64,000 nucleotides of DNA from Flavobacterium sp. (GTDB taxonomy: Bacteria > Bacteroidota > Bacteroidia > Flavobacteriales > Flavobacteriaceae): the NCBI RefSeq assembly GCF_035195345.1, contig NZ_CP136574.1:620001-684000 (forward strand), in the 5' to 3' direction. A program made the translations under genes and the position numbers. Shown here piece by piece: positions 33,939-42,038 of the stretch. The notes below the pieces were generated by a model. That model did not search any database and was not told the DNA's origin. It was given only the letters and a program-made list of their open reading frames with translations. Each line of letters opens with the position of its first letter. The stretch's first letter is position 1.

Positions 33939-35690
33939 ATGTGCATGAATAAAATTACCTTTTTTTTATCATTTACTTTACTATTCATTTCTTCCGTTGG
34001 ATTTTCTCAAAATCATCGGATTGAATTTAAACCTAGACAAGCCGAATTCGAGTATTTTGAATACAGAAACGACAGTATTTTTCCATTAAAAACCCCTGTT
34101 AGAAATACAACTAGTAGGGTGTTTGAAAGCAAATTACCTTATCCTATTCTATTTATTCACGGATTAAATTCTAGTTCGGAAACTTGGAATACATCTACCG
34201 ATTATTACGATACACAATATTCATTTACCTATGGAGGACGGTTTGATTTCTGTTTAAATGCAGACAACAACAATACCACAACCAATAAAAACTTTTATCC
34301 TACTGCAGGAGCTGATATTGCTGCATTTGAATCGTTTGTACAAAATGGAGACTATTTCTATGTAAATTTTAATGTAAACCCAAATGGCGCAGTTGGAACA
34401 ACTGTTTTGAGTAATCAATCAGCAATTGCTAAGCAAGGAGCTGCAGTAAAAGTAGCCATTCAAAGAGTAATGGAAGTAACCGGAAAAGACAAAGTTATTT
34501 TGATTGGGCACAGCATGGGTGGTTTAGCGTCCAGAGAATACATTCAAAACGCGTATAATTGGCAATCCGATAATCAACACCATGTAGCTAAGTTATTAAC
34601 TTTAGGAACTCCCCATGGCGGAAGTAACGCAAGTGATAATGTTTTAGCGTTTATGACCGGAACGGATGTAAGTTCTGAAGCTATAAGAGATTTAAAAACC
34701 ACTTACTATTATAGTGGCGAAGGAAGTCATTTTTTATTTGGAGGCACTGAAATTCAAAACAGCACAAGCATGAATGACAACTCCTATTCTCCAGATTTTT
34801 ACAATGTTGATGTTAATTGCAATGGCATTTCAGGAGAAACCATTCAGGGCTTAAACCAAAAATCGATAGATAATCTAATTGATTTTTCATGTGTAATTGG
34901 ACGAATAACCAATGCGTTTGGAGGTAATATCACTACTGATGGCGTGGTTTCTGAACCTTCTTCAAATATGAATACTTATTTAACTGGATTAACTTATCCT
35001 GCTAAATTATTTTACTTCAATTCGGGTTATGATATCATTGAAAATCATACTGAATTACCGGGTTATCCATACCAAATGATGCAAGGTTTAGACGAGCCTA
35101 ATTTCAAGGAATTAGCTTATGGAATTACAACAAATAAAAATTATATTGGCTATACAACCGTACAAAATCCAACAGCTGCCGATAATGATTATTTCAAATT
35201 TAGTGTTGTAGACAACGTTAACGCAATTGTTTCTGTAAGTAGTATTGTAACTTCATCCATGAATGGAACTATTTTAGATGCAAGTGGAATAGATATTGGT
35301 GCTACTCAAAACAATAGTGGCGCTACACTTATTTTTACAAGAACACTTGCTCCTGGTAACTATTACTTAAAATTAACAAGTACTAACCCAACAAACACTA
35401 ATTATACCACACCCTATCAATTTACTATTACGACTACTTTAAGTGTTAACGGCAATAGTTTTGCTTCTTTTACTTTTTATCCTAATCCCGTTAAAGATAT
35501 TTTGCATTTAGAAAATATTTCTATAACAAAAGCTAGTATTTACAGTATGTTAGGTCAATTAATTGAAACACATACATTTGAAAATACGACTTCTAATAGT
35601 TTAGATTTAACTAGTTTAGAAAGTGGAATATACTTAATTGTTTTAGAAAACGATTTGGAACAGAAAACCATTAAAGTGATTAAAGAATAA
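33939..35690 (+). CDS. Secreted lipase-like alpha/beta hydrolase with type IX sorting domain
   Basis: 583-aa exported protein. After the signal peptide (FFLSFTLLFISSVGFSQ) a lipase fold shows the oxyanion segment LFIHGLNSSSETW (about 71-83) and the nucleophile elbow GHSMGG with Ser192. A beta-sandwich pre-peptidase-like domain lies at about 390-490. The C-terminal 75 residues (FYPNPVKDILHLENI, SGIYLIVLEND, KTIKVIKE) are a type A T9SS sorting signal, which sends the protein to the surface or medium. A second ATG at 33945 (MNKITFF) may be the real start. Confidence 0.9.
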   Translation: MCMNKITFFLSFTLLFISSVGFSQNHRIEFKPRQAEFEYFEYRNDSIFPLKTPVRNTTSRVFESKLPYPILFIHGLNSSSETWNTSTDYYDTQYSFTYGGRFDFCLNADNNNTTTNKNFYPTAGADIAAFESFVQNGDYFYVNFNVNPNGAVGTTVLSNQSAIAKQGAAVKVAIQRVMEVTGKDKVILIGHSMGGLASREYIQNAYNWQSDNQHHVAKLLTLGTPHGGSNASDNVLAFMTGTDVSSEAIRDLKTTYYYSGEGSHFLFGGTEIQNSTSMNDNSYSPDFYNVDVNCNGISGETIQGLNQKSIDNLIDFSCVIGRITNAFGGNITTDGVVSEPSSNMNTYLTGLTYPAKLFYFNSGYDIIENHTELPGYPYQMMQGLDEPNFKELAYGITTNKNYIGYTTVQNPTAADNDYFKFSVVDNVNAIVSVSSIVTSSMNGTILDASGIDIGATQNNSGATLIFTRTLAPGNYYLKLTSTNPTNTNYTTPYQFTITTTLSVNGNSFASFTFYPNPVKDILHLENISITKASIYSMLGQLIETHTFENTTSNSLDLTSLESGIYLIVLENDLEQKTIKVIKE

Positions 35691-35700
35691 AACAAAAAAC

Positions 35701-35724
35701 GCTCTTAAAAGAGCATTTTTTTTA
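35701..35724. terminator. Bidirectional terminator between lipase and acr3
   Basis: GCTCTT-AA-AAGAGC (35701-35714), preceded by an A-run and followed by an A-TTTTTTTT run, placed between the two convergent genes. Confidence 0.8.
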
Positions 35725-36753
35725 TTTGAAATATTTCTTTCTCAACCAAAAAGCGACATTTACTAAGATTATCAAAGCGGGAACTTCCACTAGAGGTCCG
35801 ATAACACCTGCAAAAGCTTGTCCGCTATTGATTCCGAAAACACCGATGGAAACAGCAATAGCTAACTCAAAGTTATTTCCTGAAGCGGTAAACGACAACG
35901 CTACTGTATCTCTATAATTAGCTCCAATTTTCATCGCCACAAAGAACATCAAGAAGAACATAATCGCAAAGAAAATGACTAAAGGAATAGCAATTCTAAC
36001 CACATCCATTGGTAAATCTACAATCATTTCGCCTTTTAAACTGAACATCACTACAATCGTGAATAAAAGTGCTATTAACGTAATTGGAGAAACAAATGGA
36101 ATAAACGTTTGATTGAAAAACTTATCTCCTAAATATCTTTTAATCGCAAAACGACTTATAACTGCTAATGCAAACGGAATTCCTAAATAGATTCCAACTG
36201 TTTGAGCAATTTCTGAAATAGTGATATTTAATGCTAACCCTTTGATTCCAAATAAAGGTAACATGATTTCTAAATAGAAGTAAGCATACAAACTGAAGAA
36301 AAACACTTGCAACAAACTATTAATTCCGATTAAACCAGCAGTTAATTCTCTGTTTCCTTCGGCAAGTTCATTCCAAACGATAACCATGGCAATACAAGGC
36401 GCAATTCCGATGATAATCAATCCCGTCATATATTCTGGATAGTCTTTCAAAAAGAAAGTCGCCAATAAAAACATTAAAAAAGGACCTACAATCCAAGTGA
36501 TAATAAACGAAGCCGATAACAATTTTGGCTTTTCAAACATTTGCGGCACTTTTGAAAAATCAATTTTGGTTAAGGGTGGATACATCATTAAAATCAAGCC
36601 AATTGCCAACGGAACATTTGTCGTTCCAGATGAAAATGAATTGATAAAATCAGCTGAATTGGGAATAAAATATCCAATAGCAACACCAATTAACATCGCT
36701 AAGAAAAACCAAAGGGTTAAATAACGGTCTAAAAATCCTAATCGTTTTTTCAT
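35722..36753 (-). CDS. arsB: ACR3-type arsenite efflux carrier
   Basis: 343-aa inner-membrane carrier with ten hydrophobic segments that expels arsenite. The essential Cys lies in GLIIIGIAPCIAMVIVWNELA, and the conserved Glu in FTASGNNFELAIAVSIGVFG, both features of ACR3 proteins. It starts 4 nt after the arsC stop and is the last gene of the minus-strand arsR-DUF6428-arsC-acr3 order. It removes the product of the reductase encoded upstream. Confidence 0.95.
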   Translation of the reverse strand: MKKRLGFLDRYLTLWFFLAMLIGVAIGYFIPNSADFINSFSSGTTNVPLAIGLILMMYPPLTKIDFSKVPQMFEKPKLLSASFIITWIVGPFLMFLLATFFLKDYPEYMTGLIIIGIAPCIAMVIVWNELAEGNRELTAGLIGINSLLQVFFFSLYAYFYLEIMLPLFGIKGLALNITISEIAQTVGIYLGIPFALAVISRFAIKRYLGDKFFNQTFIPFVSPITLIALLFTIVVMFSLKGEMIVDLPMDVVRIAIPLVIFFAIMFFLMFFVAMKIGANYRDTVALSFTASGNNFELAIAVSIGVFGINSGQAFAGVIGPLVEVPALIILVNVAFWLRKKYFK

Positions 36754-36757
36754 TTTA

Positions 36758-37369
36758 TTACTTTTTTATTTGAGAAAACACAAAAAGCATTTCGCTGGCA
36801 ATTTGTATACTACGTTCTGCATATTTTTCGTTCATTAGATCCGTAACATCAAATGCTTTTGGATCGTCATATTTGATTGGGAATCTAGCTTCTGCACCAA
36901 AAACCATGGGACAACCTTCGTCGGCGTTATTGCAAGTCATGATGGCTCCAAAGTTGTTTTTCGGATTAAAATCATCGAAATACGCTTTTGAAAAACAGAT
37001 GATTGGATGTTGATTGTCATCGAATTTTACTGCATAAACTGGATTTTGTTCTAGGCTTAACTTCTGAATTTGAAATCCTTGATTTATTAAGGTTTCGCCT
37101 ACTTTTGGAAACATGGCTGTGGCTTCCGTTCCGCCAGAATAGCAATATACATTCTTGATTCCGAAATGAAACGCCATAGTTTGTGCCCAAATTTGCGATA
37201 AATGACTTCTTCTGGAATTGTGTGTACAAATGAAGTTCAAACGAATCTCTTCATTATTATTGACTTTGTTTTGAATGTAATCTGCTAATGGTTTTAAAAC
37301 TTCTTTTCGTTCTTCTGAAACTGAAATATTCTTGATAATTTCGATAGTTTTTGATAAATTTTCTAACAT
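36758..37369 (-). CDS. arsC: Arsenate reductase of the low-MW phosphatase type
   Basis: 203-aa reductase that turns arsenate into arsenite. The phosphatase-like P-loop C-X5-R is Cys48-THNSR-Arg54 (FICTHNSRRSHLSQIWA), and further Cys residues (MTCNNADEGCPMVFGAE) could relay the disulfide to thioredoxin. The N-terminal extension of about 45 residues is longer than in the Bacillus-type enzyme. It stands between the DUF6428 and acr3 genes of the arsenic operon. Confidence 0.92.
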   Translation of the reverse strand: MLENLSKTIEIIKNISVSEERKEVLKPLADYIQNKVNNNEEIRLNFICTHNSRRSHLSQIWAQTMAFHFGIKNVYCYSGGTEATAMFPKVGETLINQGFQIQKLSLEQNPVYAVKFDDNQHPIICFSKAYFDDFNPKNNFGAIMTCNNADEGCPMVFGAEARFPIKYDDPKAFDVTDLMNEKYAERSIQIASEMLFVFSQIKK

Positions 37370-37382
37370 ATTTATTTTTTTA

Positions 37383-37419
37383 ACCGCAAAGAGCGCAAAG
37401 ATTTACGCAAGGTTCGCAT
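37383..37419. repeat. CGCAAAG-type dispersed repeat
   Basis: Repeated GCAAAG/GCAAGG units (CCGCAAAGAGCGCAAAGA, then ACGCAAGGTTCGCA) sit between the arsC start and the DUF6428 gene. Such arrays are scattered in Bacteroidota genomes. No coding potential is seen. Confidence 0.5.
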
Positions 37420-37489
37420 AGTATTTTTTTTAGTTGATGATTTTTTGTAAAATTCAGTGTTTAACTTCAAGAAACTTTGTGCTATACAA

Positions 37490-37966
37490 TTAACAACAAC
37501 CTGAATCCGGAGTGCAACAAGTCGTTTCTTTTGGTTTCCACTCGCCTATTTTAACTTTTAGCTTTTCTGGTGGAATGCCGCAATTGTCTTTAGCTAGGCA
37601 ATCGGTTAGTTTTGATTTCAATTGGAAGTTGGTTCCATCGAAATCTAAACTGAATTTTCCGATAGTTTCCTTCATTTGGTATTCGACTTCGATTTCTAAA
37701 TCTGGAATTTGCAGTTTAGCTTCTGACAATTCGATAATATGCACTAATTTTTCAGGATGTAATCTGTGGTCGTAATCGTTTGCTTCCCAAAGTTGGAAGT
37801 TGGCTACTTCTTCTGAACGAACAACTCCACCGCAATCGATGAAATGTTTAGTAATTTTACCTACTTCGGTTACATGGAAATGATTGGGTACTAAATCACC
37901 ATTTGGTAATTGAAAGGCGATTGTAGTTAGGTTTTTTAGTTGGTTTTTGATTTCTGATAATTTCAT
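37490..37966 (-). CDS. DUF6428 family protein of the arsenic operon
   Basis: 158-aa soluble protein (VPNHFHVTEVGKITKHFIDCGG near residues 27-48). The C-terminus ends in Cys-rich TTCCTPDSGCC, which could bind arsenic(III) or another soft metal. The family regularly sits next to arsR and arsC in Bacteroidota. It is encoded between arsR and arsC on the same strand. No enzymatic motif is recognised, and a metallochaperone role would be inference. Confidence 0.78.
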   Translation of the reverse strand: MKLSEIKNQLKNLTTIAFQLPNGDLVPNHFHVTEVGKITKHFIDCGGVVRSEEVANFQLWEANDYDHRLHPEKLVHIIELSEAKLQIPDLEIEVEYQMKETIGKFSLDFDGTNFQLKSKLTDCLAKDNCGIPPEKLKVKIGEWKPKETTCCTPDSGCC

Positions 37967-37989
37967 AATTTAAAGTATTAAGATTAAAT

Positions 37990-38014
37990 CCCTTCGACTT
38001 CGCTCAGGGTGACA
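37990..38014. repeat. Dispersed palindromic repeat (CTTCGACTTCGCTCAGG type)
   Basis: CCCTTCGACTTCGCTCAGGG (37990-38009) followed by TGACA is a REP-like repeat found in many bacterial genomes. It lies between the arsR stop and the DUF6428 gene and could fold as a short hairpin. Confidence 0.65.
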
Positions 38015-38022
38015 AGAGAAAA

Positions 38023-38346
38023 TTAGCAACATTTGCTTTTTAACTTATGACGAATTATACCAAAGTGATTTTCTATTTTATCAATTGTATCCGGATTGAT
38101 GCAATAGCATATAGCGGTTCCCTCGATGGTTCCTTTGATGATGTTGGCGTTTTTAAGTTCTTTTAAGTGTTGTGAAATTGTAGGTTGTGCTAGCGGTAAT
38201 TCGTTTACGATATCGCCACAAATACAGGTATCTACAGTTAACAAATAGTCGACAATAGCTATACGAGCTGGATGTGACAAGGCTTTGAATAAAGTTGCCA
38301 TTTCGTTTTGTTCTACTGAAAAGGATTCTGATTTAGATGCTCCCAT
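38023..38346 (-). CDS. arsR: ArsR/SmtB-family transcriptional repressor
   Basis: 107-aa winged-helix regulator. The Cys pair in VDTCICGDIVNELPLAQPTISQHLKELKNANII lies at the recognition helix region as in arsenite-sensing ArsR, and a further pair (SKCC) ends the protein. Arsenite binding to the Cys residues would release it from the ars promoter. It is the first gene of the minus-strand arsenic operon, so it is probably autoregulated. Confidence 0.93.
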   Translation of the reverse strand: MGASKSESFSVEQNEMATLFKALSHPARIAIVDYLLTVDTCICGDIVNELPLAQPTISQHLKELKNANIIKGTIEGTAICYCINPDTIDKIENHFGIIRHKLKSKCC

Positions 38347-38516
38347 AATTAAAATTTACTTGTTTGGTATAATTGTCAAAAAAGGTTCTCGGTACAATTT
38401 TATAAAGTAAAAATTAGCATTCTTACTTTATAAAATCACTCGAACTGACGTTTTTAATAATCTTATTAAATTATTATATTGCAATATTACGATAAACAAA
38501 TATACTACACAATAAA

Positions 38517-38542
38517 AAATCCCGAAATTACTTTCGGGATTT
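38517..38542 (-). terminator. Terminator of rpsA
   Basis: AAATCCCGAAA, loop TTAC, TTTCGGGATTT (38517-38542), with a T-run on the minus strand, 22 nt after the rpsA stop. Confidence 0.92.
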
Positions 38543-38564
38543 AAAATATTTAGAAATTTAGAGA

Positions 38565-40334
38565 TTATTTACCTCCTTTTTCCATTTTAGCTTTTAATTC
38601 AGCAAGAATGTCGTTGTTATCACCTAAAGTAGATGTTTGTTGTGCTGAACTATTTGATGTAGTTTCAACAGCAGCTTTAACGTTTTTCTCTTCTTCTTCT
38701 CTGAAGATAGCTGTATGAGAAGCTACTACTCTTTTGAATTCTTTATTGAACTCAATAACTTTAAAGTCAGCAGTATCTCCTTTTTTCAATTTTTTACCGT
38801 CTTCTTTTTCTAAGTGACGTGTAGGAATGAAAGCAACGATATCGTCACCAAATTCTACAGTAGCTCCTTTGTCAACGATTTCAGCAATAGTTCCGTTGTG
38901 AATAGTTCCAACAGCGAATGCATCTTCGTATTTATCCCAAGGGTTAGCAGTAGTTTGTTTGTGACCTAAAGATAATTTACGACCTTCAACGTCTAATTCT
39001 AATACAACTACGTCTAATTTTTCACCTACGTTTACAAATTCAGATGGGTGTTTGATTTTCTTAGTCCAAGATAAATCAGAGATGTATACTAAACCATCGA
39101 TACCTTCTTCTAGCTCTACGAAAATTCCGAAGTTAGTAAAGTTTCTAACTATTCCAGTGTGTTTAGAACCTACTGGGTATTTAGCAGTGATATCAGTCCA
39201 TGGATCTTGCGTCATTTGTTTGATACCTAAAGACATTTTTCTTTCGTCTCTATCTAAAGTTAAAACAACTGCTTCAACCTCGTCTCCAATTTTCATGAAA
39301 TCTTGAGCACTTCTTAAGTGAGTAGACCAAGACATTTCAGAAACGTGGATTAAACCTTCTACACCTTCAGCAACTTCGATGAAAGCACCGTAATCAGCTA
39401 AAACAACTACTTTACCTTTTACTTTATCACCGACTTTTAATTCAGCTCCTAAAGCATCCCATGGATGAGCGTTTAATTGTTTTAAACCTAATTGGATTCT
39501 TGTTTTCTCATCATCGAAATCAAGGATTACCACGTTTAATTTTTGATCTAATTCAAGAACTTCGCTTGGGTGATTGATTCTTGACCAAGATAAGTCTGTA
39601 ATATGGATTAATCCATCTACACCACCTAAGTCGATAAATACACCGTAAGAAGTAATGTTTTTAACAACACCTTCTAATACTTGTCCTTTTTCTAATTGAC
39701 CAATAATTTCTTTTTTCTGTACTTCAATATCAGCTTCGATAAGCGCTTTGTGAGATACTACTACGTTTTTGAATTCGTGGTTAATTTTAACTACTTTGAA
39801 TTCCATAGTTTTGTTCACATATTGATCGTAATCACGGATAGGTTTCACATCAATTTGTGATCCTGGTAAGAATGCTTCAATTCCGAAAACATCTACAATC
39901 ATACCACCTTTAGTTCTACATTTAACGAAACCGTTCACGATTTCACCTGTTTCGTTAGCAGAAATAACTCTATCCCATGCTTTGATAGTTCTAGCTTTTC
40001 TGTGAGATAATACTAATTGACCTGTTTTATCTTCACGAACGTCGATAAGTACTTCTACTTTATCACCAACTTTTAAGTTTGGATTGTAACGGAATTCGTT
40101 TAAAGAAATAACACCTTCAGATTTAGCGTTGATGTCTACAATTGCATCTCTTTCTGTAATTCTAACTACTACTCCTTCTACTACTTCTTCTTGATCTGTA
40201 GCGATGAATGTTTTAGTTACTAGATCTTCAAATTCTTGTAAGTTTTTTTCATCTACTGGATCAATTCCTTCTTGGAAGTTATGCCAGTTAAAATTCGCTA
40301 AAAACTCTTCTTGTGTTTTGTTAATTTCAGACAT
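38565..40334 (-). CDS. rpsA: 30S ribosomal protein S1
   Basis: 589-aa RNA-binding ribosomal protein that helps mRNA bind the 30S subunit, which matters in a phylum that lacks Shine-Dalgarno pairing. About six S1 (OB-fold) repeats are seen, for example GQVLEGVVKNITSYGVFIDLGG, GDKVKGKVVVLADYGAFIEV and GSKHTGIVRNFTNFGIFVELEEG. The C-terminal tail (LGDNNDILAELKAKMEKGGK) is typical of Bacteroidota. A perfect promoter stands 119-149 bp upstream, leaving an mRNA leader of about 110 nt. Confidence 0.97.
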   Translation of the reverse strand: MSEINKTQEEFLANFNWHNFQEGIDPVDEKNLQEFEDLVTKTFIATDQEEVVEGVVVRITERDAIVDINAKSEGVISLNEFRYNPNLKVGDKVEVLIDVREDKTGQLVLSHRKARTIKAWDRVISANETGEIVNGFVKCRTKGGMIVDVFGIEAFLPGSQIDVKPIRDYDQYVNKTMEFKVVKINHEFKNVVVSHKALIEADIEVQKKEIIGQLEKGQVLEGVVKNITSYGVFIDLGGVDGLIHITDLSWSRINHPSEVLELDQKLNVVILDFDDEKTRIQLGLKQLNAHPWDALGAELKVGDKVKGKVVVLADYGAFIEVAEGVEGLIHVSEMSWSTHLRSAQDFMKIGDEVEAVVLTLDRDERKMSLGIKQMTQDPWTDITAKYPVGSKHTGIVRNFTNFGIFVELEEGIDGLVYISDLSWTKKIKHPSEFVNVGEKLDVVVLELDVEGRKLSLGHKQTTANPWDKYEDAFAVGTIHNGTIAEIVDKGATVEFGDDIVAFIPTRHLEKEDGKKLKKGDTADFKVIEFNKEFKRVVASHTAIFREEEEKNVKAAVETTSNSSAQQTSTLGDNNDILAELKAKMEKGGK

Positions 40335-40452
40335 GCTGATTAAAAATTTGTATGCCGTGATTCTTGCGTTTCTTGATGCGATTAGAAAACAACAGCAGTG
40401 TTTTACGTAAATGATTGATACCTAAAGGAAACGCTATTCGCCAAAAGGTGTG

Positions 40453-40483
40453 CAAAATTACAACTATATTTTTGATTTACAAA
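40453..40483 (-). promoter_or_regulatory. Consensus promoter of rpsA
   Basis: On the minus strand TTTG (40483-40480), exactly 19 bp, then TAATTTTG (40460-40453), a full match to the Bacteroidota sigma consensus. Transcription would begin near 40446. Confidence 0.85.
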
Positions 40484-40547
40484 ACCTTTACCACTAGTTT
40501 TTATGGTTTGAATACTATTTATATTTTTTAAAATAAGTAATTTTAAA

Positions 40548-40555
40548 TACATTTG
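40548..40555 (+). promoter_or_regulatory. -7 box of the TlpA-like gene
   Basis: TACATTTG matches TAnnTTTG, 20 nt ahead of the ATG at 40575. No clear -33 element is seen. Confidence 0.5.
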
Positions 40556-40574
40556 CAGAAATATAATTGATAAA

Positions 40575-41699
40575 ATGAAAAAAATAGTATTTATTGTTGC
40601 TTCTATGCTTTTGGTTGTTTCATGTAACAATCTTAAAGATAATGAGTTTTTAATTTCTGGTAAAGCTGCTGGAATTAAAGATGGAAAAAAAGTATTTGTA
40701 GAAATACAAACTGAAACAGGTTCTACCGCTAAAGATACCGCTGTTGTTACTGACGGAAAGTTTGAACTACAAGGTATTACAAATGGTATTGACATTGGTT
40801 TTATTCGATTTGAAGGCGAAGAAATTAATTTACCTATTATTTTAGAAGAGGGAAATATTACTGTTGATATTGTTAAAGATTCGATTCATAAATCTACTTT
40901 AGGCGGAACTCCAAATAATGATAAGTTTCAACAATTTAATACTGAAACCAGAGTGATTTCTGAAAAAGTTGTAAAATTTGAAAAAAGCAACGGTCCTGCT
41001 ATGCAAAAAGCCCGTATGAGCAACGATACCGTTGCGGTTAATAAATTATTAAAAGAATATAAAAAGTTTCAGGATGAAATGAATAATTATTCTAAGAAAT
41101 TTATAAAAGAAAATCCGGATGCTTATTTATCTGTATTGTTATTAGAGAATTTTTTAATGAGACAGTATTTAACTCCAGAAGAAGTTAAATCGTACTATAA
41201 TGGTTTAAGTAAGGGATTAGCTGCTACTAAAAGTGGTAAGAAAATTAAAACTACTTTAGATGCTATGACTGCTATTGTTATAGGTAAACCAGCACCTTTA
41301 TTTTCGGGACCTACTCCTGACGGGAAAACAGTTTCGTTAAAAGAAACTTTAGGAAAAGTTACTATTATTGATTTTTGGGCTTCTTGGTGTGGTCCTTGTA
41401 GAGCTGAAAATCCTAATGTGGTTGCTTTATATAATGAATTTCACGCACAAGGTTTAAATATTATTGGGGTTTCTTTAGACAAAGACGCTGCTAAATGGAA
41501 AGAAGCTATTGCTAAAGACAAATTAACTTGGGCACATGTTTCTAATCTTAAATTTTGGGAAGATCCTATTGCTAAACAATACAACGTTCAAGCAATTCCA
41601 GCTACTTTTATTTTAGATGCTAAAGGAACTATTGTTGCAAAAGATTTAAGAGGTGATGCTTTAAAAGCGAAAGTAAAAGAACTTTTAGGAGTTAAATAA
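40575..41699 (+). CDS. TlpA-like thiol:disulfide lipoprotein with DUF4369 domain
   Basis: 374-aa lipoprotein (lipobox LLVVSCNN). The N-terminal DUF4369 beta domain spans about 25-130 (FLISGKAAGIKDGKKVFVEIQTETG), a helical linker follows, and the C-terminal thioredoxin domain holds the active site WCGPC (FWASWCGPCRAENPN, about residue 273). Such proteins act in the periplasm and reduce disulfides, for example in cytochrome maturation. It stands alone between rpsA and tRNA-Tyr. Confidence 0.92.
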   Translation: MKKIVFIVASMLLVVSCNNLKDNEFLISGKAAGIKDGKKVFVEIQTETGSTAKDTAVVTDGKFELQGITNGIDIGFIRFEGEEINLPIILEEGNITVDIVKDSIHKSTLGGTPNNDKFQQFNTETRVISEKVVKFEKSNGPAMQKARMSNDTVAVNKLLKEYKKFQDEMNNYSKKFIKENPDAYLSVLLLENFLMRQYLTPEEVKSYYNGLSKGLAATKSGKKIKTTLDAMTAIVIGKPAPLFSGPTPDGKTVSLKETLGKVTIIDFWASWCGPCRAENPNVVALYNEFHAQGLNIIGVSLDKDAAKWKEAIAKDKLTWAHVSNLKFWEDPIAKQYNVQAIPATFILDAKGTIVAKDLRGDALKAKVKELLGVK

Positions 41700-41720
41700 T
41701 TCCTACACAAACTATATTTA

Positions 41721-41748
41721 AAAAAATCTTCTTCGGAAGATTTTTTTT
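41721..41748 (+). terminator. Terminator with UUCG tetraloop
   Basis: AAAAAATCTTC, loop TTCG, GAAGATTTTTT (41721-41746), 21 nt after the TlpA-like gene stop. C(UUCG)G is an extra-stable tetraloop. Confidence 0.93.
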
Positions 41749-41803
41749 ATGTTTTTCATTTACAGAAAGTTATAAAATAGTCTGCAAAATAGTAGAAAAT
41801 AAC

Positions 41804-41834
41804 TTTGCAGGAATAAAAAACAATTCTATATTTG
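41804..41834 (+). promoter_or_regulatory. Promoter of tRNA-Tyr
   Basis: TTTG (41804-41807), 19-bp spacer, TATATTTG (41827-41834): a full consensus match, about 30 nt before the mature tRNA. Confidence 0.85.
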
Positions 41835-41865
41835 CAACCGCTTAGTCAAATAAGCATGATGGCTT

Positions 41866-41947
41866 GGGGAGATACTCAAGCGGCCAACGAGGGCGGACTG
41901 TAAATCCGCTGATTACATCTTCGCAGGTTCGAATCCTGCTCTCCCCA
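41866..41947 (+). tRNA. tRNA-Tyr (GTA)
   Basis: 82-nt class II tRNA. The acceptor GGGGAGA pairs with TCTCCCC. The anticodon loop ACTGTAAAT carries GTA, and the T loop is GGTTCGAATCC. It has a long variable arm. The discriminator is A, and CCA is not encoded. It has its own promoter and terminator. Confidence 0.96.
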
Positions 41948-41949
41948 CA

Positions 41950-41979
41950 AAAGCACCTCTAAAGAGGTGCTTTTTTTTT
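41950..41979 (+). terminator. Terminator of tRNA-Tyr
   Basis: AAAGCACCTCT-AA-AGAGGTGCTTT (41950-41973) and a run of T, directly after the tRNA. Confidence 0.92.
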
Positions 41980-42002
41980 ATATAGCTATTTATAAGACAA
42001 AA

Positions 42003-42028
42003 AAATCCCAATCTTTCGATTGGGATTT
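42003..42028 (-). terminator. Terminator of glutamine synthetase gene
   Basis: AAATCCCAATC, loop TTTC, GATTGGGATTT with a T-run on the minus strand, 11 nt past the stop. Confidence 0.92.
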
Positions 42029-42038
42029 CTATATCTAA

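Noticed and set aside
40403..40795. A 130-aa frame antisense to the TlpA-like gene start
   Set aside because: It overlaps the promoter and start of a well-supported gene and shows no recognisable domain.
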